From: Durusdinium trenchii
Lineage: Eukaryota; Sar; Dinophyceae; Suessiales; Symbiodiniaceae
Direction of reading: 5' to 3'
DNA length: 64,000 nucleotides
NCBI GenBank assembly: GCA_963970005.1
Contig: CAXAMN010022729.1
Span: 930,524 to 994,523, forward strand
Shown: positions 48,655 through 58,637 of the stretch, piece by piece
Layout: each line of letters starts with the position of its first letter
Position numbering within the stretch: the stretch's first letter is position 1
Made by a program: the position numbers and the translations under genes
Notes under the pieces: model-generated
Databases searched by the model: none
What the model was told of the DNA's origin: nothing
The model's input: the letters and a program-made list of their open reading frames with translations, nothing else

Positions 48655-51600
48655 ATCAAGATTCCGGGCGTGAGCAACTACGAGCTCCGACTCCTTTGGC
48701 ATTTATTCTTCTTGAGATCTCGCAAGATGCGTGTTGTGGCTCGGATCCATGCATTGCATGCCAAGCGATGCGGAATCGTGTAAAAGGACCATCCTGAAAG
48801 GGAGTAACAATATTGCCTTCACATATGTACATATACTTTGGCTAACAAATTGTAACAAAAAGCTGATGCTAAGGTTATGTGCACATCACAGTACATTCCT
48901 GATTCTTGGCAGACCCAGACCCACCGCGGAAGCAACAAACGGACACGAAGCATGAAGAACATGTTGGTTGATTCAGGAAACCCTGATCAGATACTATTTG
49001 AGCTACTTGCCTGGTGACGTGTCAGTGGATGATGCAAGAAGCAGATTGACCACCATTTGCTGCAACGAATCCTTGGCTGCAGTCTTCTTCGCGATGCGAT
49101 CCAGCACATGACCCAATCCTAACATGATGATGTTAGGATGCGCACTTTGGTTCTAAGGACATGACAGCAGGGAGTGTCACCAAGAAATTGCTTGAACGAC
49201 CTCGTGCACTGGAGCGCATAAAAAGCTGTATCGATCAGGAGAAGGCTGCGATGACATGCTTCAATTCCACTGCAGCCTGTCAAAAGGAACAACTGTTTTG
49301 TGTCCGCTCTTACTTAATTAAGTAAGGGCTAGGTAACTAAGTAGATATGCTACTAGCAAGCTTACTAGTAACTGGACACAGGATAGCTCACACTTCTTCA
49401 AAGAAGCTTTCTTAGTCTGAGAGGGGGCGGGGAGCTTCCTTGAAGAAGCTCTCGCACTATTCATGTGGTTCCTAGATTGTTCGGGGAACTTATATACTTT
49501 GATGCCAACTCTCACTGCTTCACTTGTGGCGATCAGAGTTGTAAGCTTTGTAGAGTGATTGGTTCATGTCTCGATGCCTTGCATCACAGCCTGGATAAGG
49601 ATGCGGAGGTTGAACTGGCAGCTTGGAGGCAGCAAAGGAGCTAGTTAGTTCATAGAATTCATTGCAAATGAATGAATGAAGGAATGAATTATTGTGATGG
49701 TGTATATGATTGCATATAGTAATACAGAGTTGAATTAAAGGAGGCAACTCAGGTCGGAGTCACTTTTGAAGTGTGTTTGAAGTGTGTTCACGGGAATTGA
49801 ACATGTCAATTCAATTATATAATCAGACATGCATAATTGCAAAGAGGACTCCTGCTCCTTGTTGCAAGAACTCTCTACGTGCTGCTTTTAGTTATGGGGT
49901 TTTGGCCCTCGGGTATTTGTAAGAAGCCCCGACGCAGAGGGCGGCTTGGGGGACAGCCATTCCCTTTTAAAATCATTATAAACTAATATAGCGTGTATAT
50001 ATATATATATATTCCGGAAATGGCGATGGATATATATAATATATATATTCTATGTCGCAAGTCGCACATTAACATATGATTTGGGGCAGTTTAGGGTTGG
50101 GGAACAGCTCCACAAGACCTGAGAAAGAACTTGTTGTCTCAAAAGCTTTCAGACTCTCAGGCGAATCAGCTTGGCATCCCTCTTTTTGGTACAGACACAC
50201 AGGGAGCCTTCTGGGGAACCAAGACGGGCAACCGCCAGGTTTTCCGCGTTCCTCGGCATGACTTTGGTTGTCCAGAATGCATCACCAGCAGCACTTTTCA
50301 TCGTTTTGCGGTTCTTGTGGTGCGTTGAACCTTTTGAAATGCTTAGTTATGCCTATGCGTGCGTAGTTGTTTTAGGAGATTGTTTGGATCGCAGGATGCA
50401 GGCGTTTCGCACCCAGATGGCAGCTACAAAGAAATCTTTACTGAAGACGAACTAGCAGAGGAGTCTCTCAGAGGTCCTATGTATATCGGCTGTGCAGAGG
50501 AACCAAAGGTTAGTTGATTAGATGCGCAGGAGATCCTGGCCCTGCTGAAGCGATGTCCTTGGGCTCGAAAGGCCTGGAAGGACCCGGAGGACTGAAAAAA
50601 TAGAAACATAATTTTGCCCGTGGCCCTACCTCCATACTTAATTAACTAGGCGCTTACTTAATCAAGTAAGGGAGTAGTTCACTACTAGCTACTGGAGCTT
50701 ACTACATACTGTATGGACGCAGGATAGCTCATGCTTTTTCAAGGAAGTTCCCCCCCCGCCGCCCAACCTTGAAAATTGAAGAAGCACTCGCACTAATGAT
50801 TTGGTTCCTAGATGTGTTGCGCCACTCGGAAAGATTGTCAATCTATATAGGGCTTCCCAACATGAGACAATCATGGTCCTGCGAAAAGAGCATTGACTAT
50901 GTCCACCCAAAAGCACGTGATTTGCTATGGCAGAGGTAATGGTGAAGCTCAATGACTCATTCAGCGGGGAGGGCAACTCTGTCCTTCGGATAGACGACCA
51001 GTTAGCAGATGCCATCAAGGACGACCGTTGTGCAGGGCATGAAGTGAAGCCACCTAAAGTTTGAAGTTTGTTCATTCAAGACCTCTTGCATTTCGCCAGC
51101 TGGATGAGACTTTGCTGGCAGGAGAGCGATGAGAAGGCCTTGCAGGTGATTTTGGAGAAGCTGCACAACTCCCTCGAGTACGTTGCACCAGGTTTCTATT
51201 AGAATGACTGCGGGCCTGAAATGTTGGATAAATTCGGTAGACTTCCCCCTCGTCCGATGAGAGCACAGGATAAATGAGGCAACTGATGCCAACTGATACT
51301 TCACCGTCCTGCGATTCTTGAGAACTGCGGCACAGAATAGATTGAAACGCTAATATGGCTCCCTGGGGCCTGGCCAGGTTTCAACTGGGCCAGATATTAT
51401 CCTCAATTTCAAAACCTTGGCGGAGTTTGCGAAGTCTTCATTGAAGGATGCTGATGCCTTGTCTAGCTATGTATCACCGCAGCACCACCTTGGATTTGCC
51501 AATTTGCGTGCATTTGTCACACCATAGTTGCACAAAAAAGTCAAACATGCTATTAGAAAATGTAAACTCCAGGAAGGCTGCCTCAAAAAGGCATAAAAGC

Positions 51601-53265
51601 TATTTTTGCCATATCTCAGAAAATGGCTGCCTTGATATGAGCAAGAACTTTGTCGCTAGAGGATCCGCTGAAGCAAAGACTTCACCGTCGTGCCAAGCCT
51701 TTATCAGCTCCAATGGAGATGTCAGGAGCGAGTTCACCCAAGGTTTAGTGAAGCTACTAGTAGCAAAGGGCATCGCTACTAGGAGCAAGGACGCTACTAT
51801 ATGGGGCTCCTGGCCGTACTACTAGGAGCAAGAAGCTACTAGGAGCAAGGGCATCGCCAGTAGTAGGTTATGTTGGACTTTGTCGGCGCAGGATACTGGC
51901 AACGCACGAGCAGATGCTCAATGGACAAATCTACACTGGCTGCAAATTTCCAGCCAATGAAGCCTACGCTAAAGATTTGACGGCTCTATCCCAGAAGATT
52001 GCTGAGGCCTGGCAAGCTAGATTATGGTGTGGGTGAGTTTGAGCTTCTATTAACACAGTTCGCCACTGCCCAGGAGTTGAGCAAACGCCAAGTCGTTGGC
52101 TACATAGCTGTTGACTTTGTGTCGGTTCGACAAGAAGATGGGAGCTATCAGCAGCCCTGAGCTGCACAATGATCAAACAAAATTATTATTCTATCTATAT
52201 ATACACATTCAATAGCTCACCACCTCGTGAGATGTTCACTCACTCATCTGGACTACGCCAAGGCATTGGGCAATTGAAGTCAATGTGCGGATGGGTGGCA
52301 CCACCTTGCCAATCATGACACTGACTCCTGGCACCATGTGAAGCATCGGAAAGAACAACCACGTACTGAAGAGAAGAGCTTCCTAAGAGCTTCGCGAATG
52401 TGGAACTTGCTTCTCAAAACATCTCAAAAGGAACAAGAAGCTACTAGCCGCTCCTGGCCGTACTACTAGGAGCAAGGACGCTACTAGGAACCCCAAAACT
52501 GCGCATCAAGGAACTTGCTTTGTGGACACGGTGCCTTCGATCCCAGCACGTCTCAATTCATCGGTACTGATGGCGAGCCCAGGCTTGGCGTGGACTACTT
52601 GTGAACTTGTGAATGAGAATGTGTAATTTGTTCTATGTCTATGCCAGTCTATGCATTATGATACAATTTTATTTGACTCTTGAACAGCCCGAAGTCTGAA
52701 TGATTCAAGGTATTACATCGCCTCTGACACCTTGAGATGCTTGCATTAAAGAATCATACAGTATCGTATCACCAGATCTTCCTGAATTAGATTTCTGGCA
52801 GCTATTGAACATTTGCACTCGAACCCGTTGAAGCCAAGGAAAACCCAGCTACAAAGGCTTGGTGATAGAGGATTTGCTGGACATCATCAAGCGACCCTGG
52901 CTCAGCACATTGGTGTCACTCCAAGCCATTCACCCGGAAGACTTGGGTGTGCAATTGCCAATTATTTATTCCTGAGGATACTCGAAGGAGATTGAGTGGA
53001 ACAAGAGACCAGATGCACCTGAAACAGGTGCAACAAGAAGTCACCATTGCACAAGGATTTCTCTAATTAGGTGCTGCAGTGCTAGCAACACGTTGCTGAC
53101 CGATGATACTAGTAGCTGCTTCTGTTTGTCAGGTGCCATTTTTCACCTGGTTACACTGCTCTCAGAGCTGGGCAAGTGTGGCCTCATGTGTGTGGGCCGC
53201 TCGAGGGAGGAAGCTGAGCAATTGTTCCACCGGGTTCAGGAGCAGAGTTGTCAGCGCTAGTAGAC
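48655..53265 (+). CDS. ATP-grasp protein of the IQCH / PGM1-related ligase type, at least 14 exons, N-terminus not found
   Basis: Exon-like blocks appear in family order. Approximate positions: 48658-48760 (NYELRLLWHLFFLRS), 48991-49110 (YYLSYLPGDVSVDDARSRL), 49158-49285 (SVTKKLLERPRALERI), 50131-50247 (QLGIPLFGTDTQGAFWGTKT), 50394-50572 (GVSHPDGSYKE), 50936-51030 (VMVKLNDSFSGEGNS, a Gly-rich nucleotide-binding loop), 51118-51190, 51379-51442 (FQNLGGVCEVFIEG), 51660-51727 (SPSCQAFISSNGDV), 51889-52015 (ILATHEQMLNGQIYTGCKFP), 52060-52160 (GYIAVDFVSVRQ), 52255-52330 (WAIEVNVRMGGTTLPIMTL, a metal/ATP block), 52840-52960 (SYKGLVIEDLLDII) and 53133-53262 (IFHLVTLLSELGKCGLMCVG). I infer ATP-dependent ligase chemistry; the substrate is unknown. 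IQCH proteins are linked to flagella and sperm in animals. One stop codon at about 50512 suggests an unresolved splice. Confidence 0.65.
49309..49478 (+). repeat. SINE-like repeat, copy B, in an intron of the ATP-grasp gene
   Basis: TACTTAATTAAGTAAG opens it, then CTTACTAGTAACTGGACACA, GGATAGCTCACACTTCTTCA, CGGGGAGCTTCCTTGAAGAA and TGGTTCCTAGATT. It is colinear with copies A and C, and uninterrupted where copy A holds the LINE. Confidence 0.75.
50628..50813 (+). repeat. SINE-like repeat, copy C, in another intron of the ATP-grasp gene
   Basis: It has the blocks CCTCCATACTTAATTAA, ACTGTATGGACGCAGGATAG, a C-rich centre, GAAGAAGCACTCGCACTA and TTGGTTCCTAGAT. The inner stem (GGAAGTTCCCC side) is partly lost compared with copies A and B. 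Confidence 0.75.
51728..51888 (+). other. intron of the ATP-grasp gene with GA...AG ends, filled with CTACTAGGAGC repeats
   Basis: The frame SSNGDV-R-ILATHEQ is restored by removing 51728-51888, which starts GAGCGAG and ends GCGCAG. AG-GA occurs on both sides of the intron. Its interior (51751-51866) is a run of GCTACTAG(T/G)AGC motifs, as in the RAE1 intron at 33689-33899. Confidence 0.65.
52438..52495 (+). repeat. CTACTAGGAGC-type dispersed repeat, copy between exons of the ATP-grasp gene
   Basis: AAGCTACTAGCCGCTCCTGG, CCGTACTACTAGGAGCAAGG and ACGCTACTAGG follow in the same order as at 19321-19380. It lies between the 52255-52330 and 52840-52960 exons. Confidence 0.75.
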
Positions 53266-56200
53266 TCAAGTCAGGAAGAGAAAAGAAAGGCTGTTTGAGC
53301 TCCTCAAATAAAGGCCCTTTAAAGTTGAATTTCCCGTAATGAAATTATGTATTAGTGATGCTTTATTTAAAATTTGTTGATTATGTAATTATTTGCTGCA
53401 ACTAACTACCTCTTCGGAAAAGAAACTTTTGAAAAAGGATTCAACAATTGGGAGGTTTTCCAGTTCGAAGTCATTGGCAAACAATTGTAGCACGACAGGC
53501 AGTTTTGCGTCGCGCAATTTGCAGGAAATCCTGGACCAAGAATGTGAGGCCTGGAATCTTGGGCAATTCAGCGTTTGATTCCTGTTTTGATCATTGAGCT
53601 TTACACCAGATGAGAATTTACAGGCTCCCCCCTTGCCAGCAGACAGCAGGTTAGGATGCTGCATGTGTCCAAGGCCAGCCACAGGAAAGGAATATTTGCT
53701 GAGGTGACTGAAGCTGAACTCAGTTTGGTCATCGAGGGGGACAGCTCGGATATGCTCAGCTGACCCGCAACCATACGAGTGACGTGTAGATAGCAGCGGT
53801 GGCGCTGAAAGCGGGCCGTACCCAAGCAATGCGCGGTTTAGTTATGGTTTTCCTCAGTACTGTCGCAGAAGAATCTTGACCAAGTTGGAGTTTGGTGCAT
53901 GAACATTTTGAGAGAGCGCTTTGCATTGGCCAGTCAATTTTGAAGGAGTCGTTGCCTGAAACTAGTTGTGTCCGTGACACACAGACACATGGAACTGGCC
54001 TTTCCACGACTGTTTGACTCGCTTAGCAGAGTGCTTTCAGAAGCAGAAAGGTGGAACATGGTGGGAATCAGATGGATGTGAATCCAAAGTCCAAAGTAGC
54101 TTTTAGCTTCAACATGGCCCCTGAGAACCTGCTGCACACACAGACCCAAGACTTATTGACCCACAACCAGAACCTAGTTTGGCAAAGCTATTGCTTAGGC
54201 TGTGCAGTATTGCAATACTGTGCCTCAGCAGAGTCATTTCTTGTGCTGCTGGCTGGTGACTACCAAGCTGCGAGACATCGTGATCAGTTTGTGATCACAT
54301 GGTTTGAAGCTTCCAAGCTAGGCTGAAAGATCACAGGACCCGAGAGTCAGGACAAATATGCTTACTGTAAGCTATATTGTTCACAGTTTGTGTGGGCCTT
54401 GCCACTGCTTCAAACCACATTGTATTCTTTAGTGTCATCAGTGAGAGCGGAAGTGAGTGCAGTGTAACAACAGACAGTATTGAAATTCAAGGACGTTCTA
54501 GGCCAGCCACTCCGCCACGTGCTCAGCATAAATCAGCATAAAGAGATGTAAAGTGGGGCGAATGCCTGTCCTTTGTGGGCATCATGTGGACGGCAGAGGC
54601 TGCTTTACAAGCTTTGCGCAACATAGCTCGCAATAGAAGTCGATGAAGTTCAAGAGTTCAAAATTCAATATGTATCAAAATGTGAGCATGTTTATCATGT
54701 ATTATGTATCATGTTTTGAAGGGTCGGTTAGAACAACTGGGGCCGGGGTTGTATGGACGTGTGACGTGTGATGACGTGTAAATGAAGCTTGCTGTGGAGC
54801 CGGCCTCGAAGGCACTGAATATCCATCTCCCAGCTCACATCCAATGTCCAGGGCATCCGGGATCGCATAAAGTCTGCCGGAGAACATGAGATTAGCACGG
54901 GTGGTTGGCCCCATTTGGAAGCTTTTGACACTTTTGTTTCAGATCCTTTCGGTGTTGCTAGGACTCTAGGACATGCATCTAAGTCTAAGAGAGAGGTGAG
55001 GAAGTCCGAAGAAGCGGTTCATACAGGAACTACAGGTGGTTATATACATGATTTGACCATTGAGCTGTGAGCCCCTGAAGTTAGTTGCTTAAACGGCTGT
55101 TGTTTTGTTGGGGCTGATGTTGAAGTAAGACGATGAATCTCAAAGCTGCTGGTGTTGATCATTCTGACCAAGGATTCACAGATCCAAGGTTCGGCTCGAG
55201 ATCGCTTTGACAGCAAGGCCGCGTCTCCGGCATCCCGCTCAATACTCCGCCAGGAGCCCCTAGTAGCGTCCTTGCTCCTACTAGCAATGGCCTAGCGTCC
55301 TTGCTCCTAGTAGCGGTGCCCTTTGTTCCTAGTAGCTTCTTGCTCCTAGCAGTAAGGCCAGGATATATAGGCAAATATAGTTCCTTTCATTCAATTGTTT
55401 CCTTTCTTACTTCTCTCAAGCCACTGTTCATCGCCTCAATCATGTTACCCGTCATCTCATCAATCAATATGTTGCATCATCAGCATTCCTGTTAATCCCT
55501 ATTCTGGGCCTCACCTCAAGGCTCCTTTGCATCCTTTGTTGCCATGCTGTGCATGCTCTCTCGTAACCCTTCGTCCCATCACAGCACGCTGCACTTCTGA
55601 TTTTGAGTCATGCATTTGCAAGCCAAGATCTGCAATGATCCGCAATCATTGCACTTTACGCCCTGCACGAGAACTACTTGGCTACTCTGTTTAAACCTTG
55701 CAACAAGGATGCGCGCCATGTCCCTAGTGGATGGAGCTTCCCGTGTGCTCGCACCACAGTACTTGGGAAAACAAGTTTTGGACTGTGAGATGATCTTGCA
55801 CGTCACTCGCTTGCGTGTGGATATTTCCAGACGCTGGCTTTGTGTTTTTCTGTGGCCAGAAGTTCCGACCCAACGAGCGGCACAAATCAAGTTGTGTTGT
55901 TGCAGGTGTTGGATCTGGAAATGGATCAATGTACCCAACGGTTGAACACGATCCAGAGCACCACAGAAGTGGCCTCGGCAGTGGTAGCAGCTCTTGCAGA
56001 CGCAGGAGCCTGGACATTCATTCCGAAGACAAAAAGTATCACCACCTTTTTTCAGTCGGCTTGTGCATTGGAAGGATCCAGACTGCAACACTGCGCGACT
56101 GCCTCCCGCAAGCTGAAACCTGACCCTTGGCACCGGGATAATTTGCGCTGCATTAGTTTAGATGTTGTATACATATATTAATATATGTGCATATATAGCA

Positions 56201-57746
56201 ACATTGCTTTGTCCGGGGTGCTTCTGTATCGAGTGCCATGTCCATTATTAATCTGCAGTGAAGCTTTTGTAAACTTCAAAGGGCAATGATGTTCTTCATC
56301 ATGGCATTTAGTTAGCATGCGCACCTTCTGAAGACAGACAGGAGGGTGCTTCGTTGGAAGAATGCCTAAAGCACGATGATGAGTCCATGGCCGCCGCTTC
56401 GCACTCCTTTCTGGACTGTTTGGGCAGTATTGCCACACTTTTCTGTGCAATGTGGCTGGAATATGCTGGAATTGGATCATGTTTGTATGCCTCATGCCTT
56501 TGCACGTTTCAATGTCACCCAATCCAACACTCTTGACTCGAGTGCACGCACTTTCCGCGGCCACTGCCATCAATCGAAGCCGCCTTTCCTTTTGCAAGAG
56601 GATGCTTGTGGCAGCTTGGGTGCTGTTCTCATTGGGATGGCCTCCGCCATCAGCCAGAATGTCATGCTTCCACTGGCAGCTGGGCCAGCAACACCTTTGG
56701 GCGGCATATTTGGATTGAAGACATGACAATATAATCGACATAAGTTGATCAAAGACGTGGCATGGCATGTGGACTAGAGCCAAGGAATCTTTTCATCGAC
56801 ATGCGTTTGCAGATCATACGAGGCACATCCATGCTGCGTTGTTCCATGTTCATTGTGTTTTGACCGATGTACACAATACACTGTACGCGCAGCTCTTGAT
56901 GTTTAGGAAGTGTGGGAGGCCTTTGTGTGCCCAGCACTGTTGTACTGCATGTGCTTTGTTTTGTTTTGTGGGTAAGATTGTGGGCAGTGAACACGGATGA
57001 CTGTTGTTTGGACACTGCGTGCGAAGTGAGAATGGAATTTTCAGTACTTTTAGCACCAATTGTATTATATACTGACTCAGTGGCTGTCAGTCAGCGCTTT
57101 ATTGTATTTAACTATTAATTTAACTATATAAGTAGCAGCCGCAAAGGGGAAGCGTTGACAAGAGACAGGAAAGCTGCTTTGCTCGATGAGCTGCGCAGAA
57201 AAGAACTGGGCTGCTCCAATGCGGTCACAGAATCCTTGCAGAAGCGTGATCGTGCACGCCTAGGGCTTCAGAGTGCCATGAGGGACCAGGACTGTGATGG
57301 TGGAAACTGGACTGAACCACGAAAAATGACTGTCACACGCGTCAGTCCGAAAGTTCATTTGCGATTTCGATACAGCAAATGCATGGGCCCAATAATTTAA
57401 GCATAATATAATATGTATAAGAGTGCCCGACAAAATTACTAGAAGTAATTAAGCAGTAGTCTTCGGCTGGACATTGTTTTTCGAAAAAAGTGACCCATAG
57501 GGGCCCACCCAAAACTGATACCCTCTAACATGGGTGATACATACTAATTATGTATGTTTGAGAAGGTAGTGACTTTGCATGTCTTGGGGACTTGAGTGGG
57601 GCTTCACTGATCCCCCTTACCGATACCCGACCGATATCCTATTCTTCAGTTCTGGTGGCCCAGGTAGGCAACCCCCCACTTGAACGCCGGCCTTTTTGGC
57701 ATCTATTTTTTGATAGTTTGTGGCAAACTGCGGCCGCGCAACATCC
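53266..57746. other. 4.5 kb without a confident gene; possible exons
   Basis: Two stretches have coding character but no family I recognise. One is 53400-53486 (plus, NYLFGKETFEKGFNNWEVFQ). The other is about 55908-56160 (plus, after a possible acceptor TTGTTGCAG, reading LDLEMDQCTQRLNTIQSTTE and on to DPWHRDNLRC). A CTACTAGGAGC repeat cluster in reverse orientation lies at 55251-55370. The rest has dense stops and TA-rich tracts near 56169-56199. Confidence 0.4.
55251..55370 (-). repeat. CTACTAGGAGC-type dispersed repeat, reverse orientation
   Basis: CCAGGAGCCCCTAGTAGCGT, CCTTGCTCCTACTAGCAATG, GCTCCTAGTAGCGGTGCCC and GTTCCTAGTAGCTTCTTGC are the reverse complement of the blocks at 51760-51850. 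Confidence 0.75.
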
Positions 57747-57890
57747 TCTTTCTCCTCTACCACTACTACTGCTCCTGCTCGGGCTACCACTTGTACTACC
57801 ACTACTACTACCGTTACTACCACTACCCACCAGCACTACGACTACCATTGCTACCACTACTTATTCTACTACTACATTTTCTACTACACT

Positions 57891-57922
<32 letters not shown>

Positions 57923-58165
57923 GCTACTACGGCTTCTACTATCTACTACAACTACTACTACTACCACCACCACCACCACCACTACTACTACTACTACTAC
58001 GACGGCTTAATATCTACTAGTACTACTGCTACTTGTTTTACTACTACTACTACTACAACGGCTTCTACTATCTACTACAAGTACTACTACTACGACGGCT
58101 TAATATCTACTAGTACTACTGCTACTTGTTTTATTACTACTACTACTACTACTACGACGGCTTAA
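57747..58165. repeat. CTA trinucleotide satellite with a higher-order repeat
   Basis: About 420 bp is made almost entirely of CTA units with scattered variants (CCA, CAA, CTG). Towards the end a longer unit recurs: CTACGACGGCTTAATATCTA then CTAGTACTACTGCTACTTGT and TTTA, at about 57996-58040 and 58093-58136, with a GACGGCTTAAT ending again at 58155. All open frames here (poly-Tyr/Thr/Leu) are repeat artefacts. Confidence 0.9.
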
Positions 58166-58261
58166 TCACGAAAGGTAGCCCTTTAGGGGATACCTTGAGT
58201 TTGTCTTGCGAAGCAAGTGTTGGGACGTCCGGGTCTAATAATTGATCGCTCAATTCAGACG

Positions 58262-58275
58262 CCCCCCCCCCCCCT
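58262..58275. repeat. C homopolymer beside the copia-3 start
   Basis: A run of C14 is followed by TCGAATTGATTTTTCAATCC and a second C run at 58298-58305. It lies just before the putative LTR start and is a likely site of length error. Confidence 0.8.
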
Positions 58276-58305
58276 CGAATTGATTTTTCAATCCAGACCC
58301 CCCCC

Positions 58306-58575
58306 TGTGTTTAGTAGTGTCCTAGGTCCCCCTGGGCGTGTCTACGCTATACGTGTGTAGCACCTGTTCTTGTACATACATCTATCTGTAGCTCTTCAGT
58401 CCGCTTTCGACATAGTTCATTTGGCTCAAGACTCAGCAGCCCAATACTGCATTCACTGCCATAGAAAAGGTGTGCTTCGCCGCAGCTCGCACACCGACCG
58501 CTTGTGTTTGACTGCTTGGTGTTTCGATCAGGTCCAGTTATTCCAACTGCCACTTCTGGGGGAACTTACCCCTCA
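58306..58575 (+). repeat. putative 5' LTR of copia-3
   Basis: TGTGTTTAG follows a C run at 58306, and CCCCTCA precedes the primer-binding site at 58575. The 3' LTR is outside the window, so this is inferred from position and TG...CA ends only. Confidence 0.4.
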
Positions 58576-58578
58576 AAG

Positions 58579-58590
58579 TGGTAGCGGAGC
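58579..58590 (+). promoter_or_regulatory. primer-binding site of copia-3, initiator-tRNA type
   Basis: TGGTAGCGGAGC is complementary to a ...GCTCCGCTACCA end, which matches the 3' end of many eukaryotic initiator methionine tRNAs. This is the usual primer for copia reverse transcription. Confidence 0.6.
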
Positions 58591-58637
58591 TTGTGTCTCC
58601 TGCTTCGCATTGGTCGATTTTGCCTTCGAGCCGAATC

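Noticed and set aside
57592-58165. Open frames rich in Leu, Tyr and Thr
   Set aside because: They are all readings of the CTA satellite.
58411-58430. Spliced-leader relic near copia-3 (TTTGGCTCAAG)
   Set aside because: The last 11 bases match, but upstream bases need a gap and further mismatches, and it lies inside the putative LTR. Probably chance.
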